Positions 7,743-15,720 of a stretch of 64,000 nt of DNA are shown here, in pieces (within the stretch, counting starts at the first letter, position 1; every line of letters begins with the position of its first letter). The translations under genes were made by a program, and so were the position numbers. The DNA comes from CAVRRZ01 sp963723745. Lineage in GTDB: Bacteria; Actinomycetota; Actinomycetes; Mycobacteriales; Geodermatophilaceae. The notes under the pieces are model-generated. The model saw only the letters and a list, made by a program, of their open reading frames with translations. It was not told where the DNA came from and did no database searches. The stretch lies in NCBI GenBank assembly GCA_963723745.1, contig CAVRRZ010000004.1:248001-312000 (forward strand). Direction: 5' to 3'.

Positions 7743-8369
7743 GTGGCCCGCCTGAGCGCCCACCTCCAGCGGTCGGCCGGCCGCCGACGTGGTCGGCACC
7801 CGTCCGGCCGGAACCCCTGGTGGACGCCGGGTGGTCTGCCCGCATCGAGGAGCCGCCGTCCGGGCCGGGCGACCGCGGCTCGTCCGCCGTGCCGGTGCGC
7901 GGCAGTGCGGCACGCGGTCACCCACGGCTCCTCCACGACGACGGCGGGAGGCGACCGGATCCTCGAGTGGATCGACGCCCCGAGCGGTGCCTCCCCGGCC
8001 GTCAGCATCGACCGGTCCGGCCGCGTCGACTGCGCCAAGCCCTACGTTCTGCCGACGGGACAGCCCGCACGAGTCCGCGTGGAGAGCCTCGTCGAAGACC
8101 CGGGCTGCGCCAACTGCTCGCTGCTGATGGTCGAGGTGCTGTACGACGGGTCGGAGGACACGGCGTACCCGCTGGCCGTCGAACTCCCCGACCTGGCCGC
8201 GGTCCTGCCGGCGCTCGCGCCCGGACAGGTGGTCGGCCTGCAGCTCAGCGGGATCGCGGAGTCGGTGGACCTCTTCGCCGGCGAGGCCGCGTACCGCGCC
8301 AGCGGCACCCCGTTCGCCACCCGCTCCCTGGTTCCCAGTGGGCTGTTCACCCCCCGGCCCGGGTCCTGA
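7743..8369 (+). CDS. Hypothetical protein (probably only the C-terminal two thirds are real)
   Basis: Not recognised. The first ~65 codons are Arg/Pro-rich and look non-coding, so the true start is likely near 7930-7960. From DRILEWIDAPSGASPAVSI onward the protein looks real: acidic, with CAKPYVLPTGQPARVRVESL, CANCSLLMVEVLYDG and a Leu/Ala-rich middle. The frame ends abruptly at SGLFTPRPGS; one base fewer in the C run near 8350 would join it to the next frame (8370-8598), so the two may be one gene with an indel. No domain is recognised, and no neighbour gives a functional hint. Confidence 0.4.
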   Translation: MARLSAHLQRSAGRRRGRHPSGRNPWWTPGGLPASRSRRPGRATAARPPCRCAAVRHAVTHGSSTTTAGGDRILEWIDAPSGASPAVSIDRSGRVDCAKPYVLPTGQPARVRVESLVEDPGCANCSLLMVEVLYDGSEDTAYPLAVELPDLAAVLPALAPGQVVGLQLSGIAESVDLFAGEAAYRASGTPFATRSLVPSGLFTPRPGS

Positions 8370-8598
8370 GGACGATCCCCGGCCGCCGCGTGCCGAGGCG
8401 CTGTTCAGCGGCGTCGTCCTGACCGCGCGACTGCGCCGGAACTCGCTCTTCGGTGCGCCCTTCTGGCACGTGCTGGTGGACACCCTGGCGGCTCAGGTGG
8501 ACGTGGCCATCGACCCGGAGATGCTGGACGGCGAGCCGGTGGCTGGTTCGGTCTGCTCCGCGACCGCCTGGCTGATCGGCCGCCTGGTCGCCCGCTGA
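8338..8598 (+). CDS. Hypothetical protein fragment, possible continuation of the previous ORF
   Basis: Not recognised. The credible part is EALFSGVVLTARLRRNSLFG, then PFWHVLVDTLAAQVDVAIDPEM and a short Ala-rich tail. It begins where the preceding frame stops, which suggests a single protein of about 220-230 residues broken by an indel near 8345-8365. No signal peptide or conserved motif is visible. Confidence 0.4.
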   Translation: MGCSPPGPGPEDDPRPPRAEALFSGVVLTARLRRNSLFGAPFWHVLVDTLAAQVDVAIDPEMLDGEPVAGSVCSATAWLIGRLVAR

Positions 8599-8772
8599 TC
8601 GCGGGGGGCGGCTGCCGGCTCGAGCTGCCCCCGCCGAGCCTCAACAGTGCGAAACGCCCAGCAGCGCGGCGCAAGGTGTGCAGAAGCGCCATGGGCCCGC
8701 CGCTCGCGCTCCCCATACCGTGAGCGCGGCTCCCGAGCGGGGGCACCCCCTCTTTTTCGCAGGGAGCCATTC

Positions 8773-9849
8773 GTGCGGCAACTGACCTTGGATGACATCG
8801 ACAACCTGGTGCTGGGAGCGACGCTGCTCGGCACCGGCGGCGGGGGCGACCCCTACATCGCTCGCCTCATGGTGCGCCAGGCGATCGAGGACCACGGTCC
8901 GATCACGGTCGTCGAGCCGCACGAGCTCGACCCTGAGGGGCTCGTGCTCACGACGGCGATCATCGGTGCCCCCACCGTGATCCTCGAGAAGATCCCGGCG
9001 GGCAACGAGTTCGCGGGCGGCGTCAAGGCTCTGGCGAACTACCTCGGCAAGACGCCGGTGGCCATGATGCCGATCGAGGTCGGCGGCATGAACACGATCA
9101 TCCCACTGGCGACTGCAGCCGAACTGGGACTGCCGGTCATCGATGCCGACACCATGCGCCGAGCGTTCCCGCAGATCGAGATGACGGTGTTCACCCTGGC
9201 CGGCATCGGCGCCGCACCCATGAGCATCGCCGACGAGAAGGGCAACCTCGTGGTCTTCGAGACGATCACGAACCAGGTCGCCGAGAAGCTCGCCCGGAGC
9301 ACGGTCATCCAGCTCGGTCTCGCGAATGCGATCTCCTGCTACCCCGCGACGGTGGAGCAGGTCGCCAAGTACGGCATCCAGGGCTCCATGACGTACTGCA
9401 TCGAGCTCGGCCGCCTGCTGTTCGCCGTGCAGCGCGGTGAGGAGGGAGCGTACGAGGCCTTCCTGGATTTCGCGCAGGGCAAGAAGTTCTTCAGCGGCAA
9501 GGTCATCGACATCGACCGGCGCACCACCGACGGCTTCGCCAAGGGGACGGTCGTGCTCGAGCATCTCGACGACCCGGCCCGGACGATGCGCGTGGAGATC
9601 CAGAACGAGAACCTCATCGCTTTCGAGGACGGCGTTCCGGTCATCACGGTGCCGGACCTGATCTGCCTCCTCGACCACGAGAACGCCCAGCCCGTCACCA
9701 CGGAGACGCTCGCGTACGGCCAGCGGCTGGACGTGATCGGCCTGCCCTGTGCCCCCGAGTGGCACCAGCCCGGAATGCTGGACGTCGTCGGCCCGCGTGC
9801 CTTCGGCTACGACGTCGACTACAAGCCGATGGAGGTCGGGACCAAGTGA
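8773..9849 (+). CDS. DUF917 (S-methyl-thiohydantoin desulfurase-like) protein
   Basis: A 358-residue protein, normal for DUF917. The N-terminal hallmark is LVLGATLLGTGGGGDPYIA (about residues 10-28), followed by MPIEVGGMNTIIPLATAAEL and GLPVIDADTMRRAFPQIEM, then the C-terminal domain with NENLIAFEDG, VTVPDLI and the closing GPRAFGYDVDY. DUF917 genes are typically paired with hydantoinase/oxoprolinase genes, as here, and the domain has been linked to thiohydantoin desulfurisation. The substrate here is unknown. GTG at 8773 follows AGGGAG by 7 bases; an upstream in-frame stretch (from 8647) lacks coding character. The stop overlaps the next start (GTGA). Confidence 0.9.
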   Translation: MRQLTLDDIDNLVLGATLLGTGGGGDPYIARLMVRQAIEDHGPITVVEPHELDPEGLVLTTAIIGAPTVILEKIPAGNEFAGGVKALANYLGKTPVAMMPIEVGGMNTIIPLATAAELGLPVIDADTMRRAFPQIEMTVFTLAGIGAAPMSIADEKGNLVVFETITNQVAEKLARSTVIQLGLANAISCYPATVEQVAKYGIQGSMTYCIELGRLLFAVQRGEEGAYEAFLDFAQGKKFFSGKVIDIDRRTTDGFAKGTVVLEHLDDPARTMRVEIQNENLIAFEDGVPVITVPDLICLLDHENAQPVTTETLAYGQRLDVIGLPCAPEWHQPGMLDVVGPRAFGYDVDYKPMEVGTK

Positions 9850-11399
9850 GCGGACTGCGCATCGGGATCGACGTCGGGGGGACCAACACCGACGCCGTCG
9901 TCGTCGACCAGCAGGGGGCAGTGCTGGCCAGCCACAAGGCAGCCACCACCCCCGACCCCTTCGACGGCATCCGCGCTGCCATCGACGGCGTGCTCGTCGA
10001 CGTCGACGCCTCGGCCATCACGCAGGCGATGCTGGGCACGACCCACCCGGCCAACGCGATCATCCAGCGTCGGGATCTGAATCCGGTCGGCGTCCTGCGG
10101 CTCGCGGCGCCGTCGTCCCTCGCCATCCGTCCCGGCGCGGACTGGCCCAAGGACCTCCTCGCCGGCGTGGTCGGCCCGACCGCCATCGTCGGTGGCGGAT
10201 TCGAGTACGACGGCTCGGAGATCGCACCCCTGGACGTCGAGGCGGTCAAGCGTCTCGCCGCCCAGTGCGCGGGCAAGGTGAGCGCCATCGCGGTGTCCTC
10301 GGCGTTCGCCCCGGCGAGCTACGAACACGAGCTCCGCGCTGCCGAGATCCTCGCGCAGGAACTGGGCGAGGAGATCAAGGTCTCGCTGTCACACCAGGTC
10401 GGCACGCTGGGGCTCCTGGAGCGCGAGAACGCGACCATCCTGAACGCCTCCCTGTTCGGCGTCGCGCGCAAGGTCGTGGACGGTTTCCACGCGGCGCTGC
10501 AACAGCACGGCATCGACGTCGACGGTTACCTCACGCAGAACGACGGCACGCTGATGACCGCCGAGGAGGCGGTCCGGCTACCGATCCTCACCGTCGGTTC
10601 CGGGCCCACGAACTCGATGCGGGGCGCCTGTGCGCTGGCCGGCATCAGCGATGCGCTCGTCATCGACGTCGGCGGCACATCCGCCGACGTCGGCATCCTG
10701 GTCGACGGTTTCCCACGGGAGTCCTCGGCCGCCGTCGAGGTCGGCGGGGTTCGGACCAACTTCCGGATGCCCGACCTCATCTCGATCGGCCTCGGCGGAG
10801 GAACGATCGTCCGTGGCGGCCCCGGCGCGGTGACGGTGGGTCCGGATTCGCTCGGCTACCGCGTCTCCACCGAGGCTCTGGTCCGTGGTGGGTCCACGCT
10901 GACCCTCTCGGACGTCTCCGTGCGCGCCGGCCGGCTCCGCGGCTTCGGCGACCCGAACCTGGCGAAGGACGTGCCGAGCGAGGTCATCGACCAGGCGATC
11001 GCGTGGGTCGACCAGCAGATCCAGATCATGTCCGAGCGGATGAAGGCCTCCCGCACGCAGGTCCCCCTGATCGCCGTCGGCGGCGGGTCGCACCTGGTGC
11101 CGGAGAAGGTCAGCGGCGCGAGCGAGGTCATCCTGCCCAAGCACCACGCGGTGGCCAACGCCTTCGGTGCAGCGATCGCCGAGGCCTCCGGGGCGGTGGA
11201 CCGCGTCTACCGCTACGAGGGTCAGGGCCGTGAGGCGTGCCTGGACGACGCCAAGCGACTGGCGTCCGAGGCGGCGGTTCGGGCCGGCGCGGACCCCGAT
11301 CGGGTCCGGATCACCTCCGTCCTCGAGGTGCCGATGAGCTACCTGCCGGGTCAGGGGTGCCGGGTCCAGGTCAAGGCCGCGGGTCCCCTGGCGGAGTGA
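9846..11399 (+). CDS. Hydantoinase/oxoprolinase family protein
   Basis: A 517-residue HyuA-type protein of the ASKHA ATPase fold. Visible motifs are GIDVGGTNTDAVVVD (phosphate 1, about residue 8), LGTTHPANAII, VGSGPTNSMRGA and IDVGGTSADVGIL (phosphate 2, near 280), and a late VGGGSHLVPE adenosine motif. Family members use ATP to open five-membered cyclic amides such as hydantoins or 5-oxoproline. The start overlaps the DUF917 stop, so the two are translationally coupled. No HyuB partner is present. The DUF917-HyuA pairing, an M19 peptidase and an ABC importer suggest breakdown of an imported cyclic amide or nucleobase-like compound; this is inference. Confidence 0.9.
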   Translation: MSGLRIGIDVGGTNTDAVVVDQQGAVLASHKAATTPDPFDGIRAAIDGVLVDVDASAITQAMLGTTHPANAIIQRRDLNPVGVLRLAAPSSLAIRPGADWPKDLLAGVVGPTAIVGGGFEYDGSEIAPLDVEAVKRLAAQCAGKVSAIAVSSAFAPASYEHELRAAEILAQELGEEIKVSLSHQVGTLGLLERENATILNASLFGVARKVVDGFHAALQQHGIDVDGYLTQNDGTLMTAEEAVRLPILTVGSGPTNSMRGACALAGISDALVIDVGGTSADVGILVDGFPRESSAAVEVGGVRTNFRMPDLISIGLGGGTIVRGGPGAVTVGPDSLGYRVSTEALVRGGSTLTLSDVSVRAGRLRGFGDPNLAKDVPSEVIDQAIAWVDQQIQIMSERMKASRTQVPLIAVGGGSHLVPEKVSGASEVILPKHHAVANAFGAAIAEASGAVDRVYRYEGQGREACLDDAKRLASEAAVRAGADPDRVRITSVLEVPMSYLPGQGCRVQVKAAGPLAE

Positions 11400-11404
11400 G
11401 CCCG

Positions 11405-11815
11405 ATGGCAGATGGAAGCGCTGCCGAGGTCTATCGCGCCTACAACGACGCGGAGAACTCGCACGACCTCACCGCCACGCGCCGCCTGATCGCCGACGAC
11501 CTCTACGTGGAGGTCAACGGTCGGGCTCAGCTGGGGTCGGCCGAGGACGACGACCTGGCCAACGCCGAACTGCTGCGCTGCTATCCGGACTATCGGCGCG
11601 AGGTCGTCGAGATCGTGAGCGCGGGACACCGCGCGGCCGTGCGATGGCGCATGAGCGGCACCGCCGCGCCGGACACCGGGCTCGATCCGCTGGACGTCCA
11701 CGGCTGCTCGGTGATCGAGGTGGCCGGCAACCGCATCACGAAGGCGTTCCTGTACGTCGACGGTGGTGTGCTCGACGCCCTCCTCGAGCGCAGCCGCACG
11801 GGAGCGCGCTCGTGA
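11405..11815 (+). CDS. SnoaL/NTF2-like fold protein
   Basis: A 136-residue protein: VYRAYNDAENSHDLTATRRLIADDLYVEVNG, then YPDYRREVVEIVSAGHRAAVRW and LDVHGCSVIEVAGNRITKAF, the usual order of helices and strands in a SnoaL-like cone-shaped pocket. Such proteins act as isomerases, cyclases, hydrolases or binders of small molecules; the sequence does not say which. It starts five bases after the hydantoinase stop and overlaps the dipeptidase start, so it belongs to the same operon and probably acts on an intermediate of that pathway. Confidence 0.8.
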   Translation: MADGSAAEVYRAYNDAENSHDLTATRRLIADDLYVEVNGRAQLGSAEDDDLANAELLRCYPDYRREVVEIVSAGHRAAVRWRMSGTAAPDTGLDPLDVHGCSVIEVAGNRITKAFLYVDGGVLDALLERSRTGARS

Positions 11816-12825
11816 CCGGCCGGGACAGCGAGCTGCTGCCGATGGCCGACTGCCACAACGACCTGCTGCTGGGCGTCCTCCACCAGCGCGAGCGCGGTAT
11901 CGACGACCCGTTCGGCGACTTCTGGCTCCCGCAACTGCGGGCAGGCGGTGTCGTCCTCCAGGTGCTCCCGGTGTTCACCGAGGAGCAGCACGTCGGCGAG
12001 GGAGCGCTGCGCCGCAGCCTCCTGGTCCTCGAGGAGGCCAGGCGTATCGCCGACCTCCACGCCACCGACGTCGCGATCTGCGAGACCGGCTCCGACATCC
12101 GATCGACGATCGAGGACGGCAGGATCGCCCTGGTCCTCGCCCTCGAGGGCTGCGAGCCCATCGGCCACTCCCTCGCCGTGCTGGACACGTTCTTCCGACT
12201 CGGCGTCCGCGTGGCTTCCATGACGTGGAATCGCCGGACGATGCTCGCCGACGGCGTCGGCGAGCAGGACACCGGCGGCCGGCTCACGGCATTCGGCGTC
12301 GAGGCCGTGCAGGAGATGGAGAGGCTCGGACTCGTCCTCGACGTGAGCCACCTGTCGGCCACCGGCTTCTGGCACGTCCACGACGTCGCGACCCGCCCCT
12401 TCGTCGCCAGTCACTCCTCCTGCCGTGCGCTGCAGGACCACCCGCGCAACCTCGACGACGACCAGATCCGGGCGGTCGCCGCCAGCGGCGGATTCGTGGC
12501 GCTGAACGGCTTCGGCCCCTTCTTGGCCGACGAGCCGACGGTGGATGCCTACGTCGATCACGCTGCGCACGCCGTGTCACTCGTCGGCGCCGGGCACGTA
12601 GCGCTCGGCTTGGACTTCATGCGTGACCTGATGGGCACCGTGGATCCGATCCTCGGGGCCGCACTCGTCGATCTCGACGCGCTGCCTTGGGTGCCCGGAC
12701 TGCAGCGCCCCGCCGACCTGGCCCTGCTCGGACCGCGACTGGTGCAGCGGCTCGGTCGCGAGGCGGCCGAGCAGGTGGCGGCACGGACGATGATCGAGGT
12801 GCTGGCGGGGCTCCTGCCGAAGTGA
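11812..12825 (+). CDS. Membrane dipeptidase family M19 (renal dipeptidase-like)
   Basis: A 337-residue metallo-hydrolase with the M19 pattern: MADCHNDLL near residue 10 (His-x-Asp metal ligands), ALEGCEPIG (the bridging Glu), VLDVSHLSATGFW, VASHSSCRAL (metal His) and HVALGLDFM (Asp). The length is normal. M19 enzymes split dipeptides, including D-residue and beta-lactam-like substrates. No signal peptide is present, so the enzyme should be cytoplasmic. Within this operon it could hydrolyse the N-carbamoyl or peptide product of ring opening. The GTG start overlaps the previous stop. Confidence 0.88.
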   Translation: MTGRDSELLPMADCHNDLLLGVLHQRERGIDDPFGDFWLPQLRAGGVVLQVLPVFTEEQHVGEGALRRSLLVLEEARRIADLHATDVAICETGSDIRSTIEDGRIALVLALEGCEPIGHSLAVLDTFFRLGVRVASMTWNRRTMLADGVGEQDTGGRLTAFGVEAVQEMERLGLVLDVSHLSATGFWHVHDVATRPFVASHSSCRALQDHPRNLDDDQIRAVAASGGFVALNGFGPFLADEPTVDAYVDHAAHAVSLVGAGHVALGLDFMRDLMGTVDPILGAALVDLDALPWVPGLQRPADLALLGPRLVQRLGREAAEQVAARTMIEVLAGLLPK

Positions 12826-12854
12826 GGCGCCCGGCGGGGTGGGATGATGCCGGG

Positions 12855-14468
12855 ATGCCCCAGGGCCTCCGCGGCCAGAACCACCGCCGTCGCGGCGATC
12901 CCTCGTCGGTCCTGGTCCGTCAGATCGTCGCGCTCGACCAGCTCGCCGGTGCGACCGTGATAGGTGGCTCTGCCGGTCTGGACCGCCCGGTCGACGATGT
13001 GGTCTTGTTGTCGGCCGCGCTCACGGCCGAGAAGTTCGCCTCCGAGCGGTCCCTGGTCGTGATGGATGCCTCGGTCCTGCACTCGGACACCTACCAGGTC
13101 GACGTCGCGTTGCGCACGGTGCACGAGGCGAACGCGTCGGCGCTGCTGCTGTGCTCCCCCAGCACGCGGGTCGGTGTGGCGACCACGAGACTGGCCAACA
13201 AGTTCCAGGTTCCGCTGGTCGTGCTTCCGGGCGCCGACCCGCTCGTGCTGACCGACGCGCTGCGCCGGGTCGTCCGGGCGCCGTTCCTCGTACGCAGCGA
13301 CCTCGTGCTGGAGGCGGTGAGCCGGCTGCGGAGGACAGCAGGCTCGGCCGGCCTGAATCAGACGCTGCAGGCGCTGGCCGACATCCTCGACGGGGTCACC
13401 GCGTTGCTCGGCGTCGAGGGCACGGTCGTCGCGGGCGATCCTGGGGCCGCGCCGGAGGAGACCCGGGACCTGCTCGGGGTGCCGATGGCCCGGCGGAGCG
13501 GCGCGTACGTCCACCTCACGCACCCGATCAGCCTCGCGCCGCGCGAGCGGCCCACGTTCTGGCTGGTCTGCCGGCTGCACGAGCCCACGGCCGCATGGCA
13601 GTCGGTGGCCACGGACATCTTGGAGCTCGCCTCGTGGTCGGTGGCGGTCCGCATGGTCGCCGACCGGCTGCAGCGGGAGCGCGATGCTCGCTTTCGACTC
13701 GGCGTCCTCAATGCTGTCGTCGCCGCGCAGGAGCGGCCGGAGCCGGTGCTGCTCGAGCAGCTCGGCGTGCTCGGATGGCAGGTCGACGGCTGGTGCACCG
13801 GGATATCACTGCAGGCGTCCGGCGACGTCGACCCGCTGCGCGTGCTGACCCTCACCGAGGACCTGCAACGCCAGCTCGCCGCGGCCGGGCTACGCGGCCC
13901 GCTCGTCGAGCGCCCGGACGGTTGGACCATGTGGACCGTCGACCGCAAGGAACCCCCGCCGGCCTCGTACCGGCAGGTGGTCGAGGCGGTGCGGCGCGCC
14001 GCCGAAGCCTTCGTCGGGTCGGTGTCGCGCGTTCGGCTCCACGCCGGCGTCGGGCGACCCTACGAGGGACTCGGCGGACTGCGGTCGAGCCTTGCGGAAG
14101 CGAAAGAGGCGGCGACGATCGCCCAGGCCACCGGTGACGAGCTGGCGGTCCAGCACATCGACGACATGGGGATCCGGCGCATCCTGCTGGGCTGGTACGC
14201 GTCCGACACGTTCGCCGAGTTCGCGCACACGCTGCTCGCGCCGTTGCTGCAGGCCGACCACGACGGCGAGCTCACGCAGACCCTCGAGTCCTACCTGGAT
14301 CACGAATCCTCCGCCACGCTCGCCGCCGCCGATCTCGGCGTGCACCGGAACACGGTGCTGAACCGGCTGGAGCGATTGCGGTCGCTCTTGACAGTGGACC
14401 TCAACGACCCCAACGAGCGGCTGGCGGTGCAGCTGGCCTGTCGCGTCATCAGGCTCAAGACCCGCTGA
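12855..14468 (+). CDS. PucR-family transcriptional regulator
   Basis: A 537-residue PucR/CdaR-type regulator. The N-terminal PucR domain (about residues 20-140) has LDQLAGATVIGGSAGLDRPV and TRLANKFQVPLVVLPGADP. A middle region with a GGDEF-like module is followed by the C-terminal HTH_30 (YLDHESSATLAAADLGVHRN, then NTVLNRLERLRSLL), which binds DNA. PucR proteins respond to purine, allantoin or related nitrogen compounds, which supports a cyclic-ureide substrate for the flanking genes. It sits 29 bases after the dipeptidase and just before the ABC importer, whose promoter region has three GTGCAC sites. Confidence 0.88.
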   Translation: MPQGLRGQNHRRRGDPSSVLVRQIVALDQLAGATVIGGSAGLDRPVDDVVLLSAALTAEKFASERSLVVMDASVLHSDTYQVDVALRTVHEANASALLLCSPSTRVGVATTRLANKFQVPLVVLPGADPLVLTDALRRVVRAPFLVRSDLVLEAVSRLRRTAGSAGLNQTLQALADILDGVTALLGVEGTVVAGDPGAAPEETRDLLGVPMARRSGAYVHLTHPISLAPRERPTFWLVCRLHEPTAAWQSVATDILELASWSVAVRMVADRLQRERDARFRLGVLNAVVAAQERPEPVLLEQLGVLGWQVDGWCTGISLQASGDVDPLRVLTLTEDLQRQLAAAGLRGPLVERPDGWTMWTVDRKEPPPASYRQVVEAVRRAAEAFVGSVSRVRLHAGVGRPYEGLGGLRSSLAEAKEAATIAQATGDELAVQHIDDMGIRRILLGWYASDTFAEFAHTLLAPLLQADHDGELTQTLESYLDHESSATLAAADLGVHRNTVLNRLERLRSLLTVDLNDPNERLAVQLACRVIRLKTR

Positions 14469-14525
14469 CGCTCACAGCGCACATCCCTCGATCGCCGCGG
14501 GGGATGCACCCCTGCAGCCCCTGAC

Positions 14526-14601
14526 GTGCACACCCCCAGCCGTCCTGTGCGTTCCGCCTAGAGGGCGCGGCTTAGTTGTGCACGTCGCCTCTTCGGTGCA
14601 C
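14526..14601 (+). promoter_or_regulatory. Three GTGCAC palindromes upstream of the ABC importer
   Basis: GTGCAC occurs at 14526-14531, 14578-14583 and 14596-14601, all in the 200-bp gap before the binding-protein gene. The repeated 6-bp palindrome in a short non-coding region suggests a regulator site; PucR, encoded immediately upstream, is the obvious candidate. No clear -35/-10 pair was found. Confidence 0.45.
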
Positions 14602-14669
14602 CCACCGCCGTTCCTACTGTTCGCGGCATCAGGCGACCTCACTCGCCCCTGCCCTTCAGGAGAATTCTC

Positions 14670-15710
14670 ATGCGAACCATCTCGTACCGCCGAGCGGGGT
14701 GCATCGCGACCGCCGTCGCGGTGAGCACTCTGGCTCTCGCCGCCTGCGGCGGCTCCGGCAGTGACACCACCGGCTCCGACTCCTCGCAGGAGGCCGGAAG
14801 CACGGACGGAGCTCAGGTCGCCTTCCTGTCCGCAAGCTCGGCGAACACCTGGCTCCAGGCCTCGAAGGCGGAGATGGAGAAGGTCGCGGAAGCGAACGGC
14901 ATCACCATCACCGAGTTCGACGCGCAGTTCAAGCCCGGCGAGCAGGGCAAGCAGGTCCAGGACGTGCTCGCGTCGGGGCAGTACGACGGCATCGTCATCG
15001 CCTCGGTCGACGGGGCCGGGATCATCCCCGAGCTCGAGAACGCCATCGAGCAGGGTGTCGAGGTGGCGATCCTCAACCAGGTCGTCGGCACCGCCCTCGA
15101 CACCCCCGACCCACAGTTCGACGGCCCCGCCGTCTCCGTGCTCGCGCCCCCGCTGCGCTCGGGTGAGCGATTCGGGAACCTCACTCTCAAGGCCTGCGAG
15201 GGCGTGTCTCCCTGTCGCGTCGTGTACTTCTACGGGCTCAAGGGCACGCCGATCGACACCGCCTTGCGACAGGGCTTCGACGAGACGATCAAGAGCAACC
15301 CGGACATCGAGGTCGTGAACGAGGCGGAGGGCAAGTACCTGGGGCCTGACGTCGCGCTCGAGGCCATGCAGGACGTCCTGCAGCGGACGCCGGACTTCGA
15401 CGTCGTGGTGGGCCCGGACCAGGCCATCGCCGGTGCTCAGCTGGCTCTGTCGGACGCCGGAAAGGACTCGGTCAAGCTGATCGGGCTGGGCGGGTCGAGG
15501 AACGCCATCGAGGGCATCGCGGCGGGCACCTGGTTCGGCGGCGTCTACGGCGCGCCTGCGACCGAGGGCAGGCTCGCCATGGAGGCCCTCGTCGAAGCGA
15601 TGCAGTCCGGCACGGACAGCGGCGGGATCGACCCCCTGACGACGCTGCCGGACAACGGCGAGATCACGCAGGACAACGTCGAGCAGTTCTCGCCGGAGTG
15701 GGACGGCTGA
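14670..15710 (+). CDS. Sugar-type ABC importer substrate-binding lipoprotein
   Basis: A 346-residue lipoprotein. The signal peptide ends in LALAACGG, a clear lipobox, so Cys at about residue 27 is lipidated and the protein is tethered outside the membrane. The mature part is a periplasmic-binding-protein type 1 fold (RbsB-like): VAFLSASSANTWLQASKAEM, VQDVLASGQYDGIVIASVDG and GVYGAPATEGRLAMEAL. AGGAG precedes the ATG by 7 bases. With the next two genes it forms a complete importer. Its ligand need not be a sugar: the RbsB class also includes purine-nucleoside and autoinducer binders, and the linked catabolic genes point to a cyclic amide or nucleobase-like ligand. Confidence 0.9.
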   Translation: MRTISYRRAGCIATAVAVSTLALAACGGSGSDTTGSDSSQEAGSTDGAQVAFLSASSANTWLQASKAEMEKVAEANGITITEFDAQFKPGEQGKQVQDVLASGQYDGIVIASVDGAGIIPELENAIEQGVEVAILNQVVGTALDTPDPQFDGPAVSVLAPPLRSGERFGNLTLKACEGVSPCRVVYFYGLKGTPIDTALRQGFDETIKSNPDIEVVNEAEGKYLGPDVALEAMQDVLQRTPDFDVVVGPDQAIAGAQLALSDAGKDSVKLIGLGGSRNAIEGIAAGTWFGGVYGAPATEGRLAMEALVEAMQSGTDSGGIDPLTTLPDNGEITQDNVEQFSPEWDG

Positions 15711-15720
15711 GGCACCGACG

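Noticed and set aside
8645..8772. N-terminal extension of the DUF917 protein from 8647
   Set aside because: The extension is Arg-rich and unlike the family; GTG at 8773 has a proper ribosome site and the family start MRQLTLDD.
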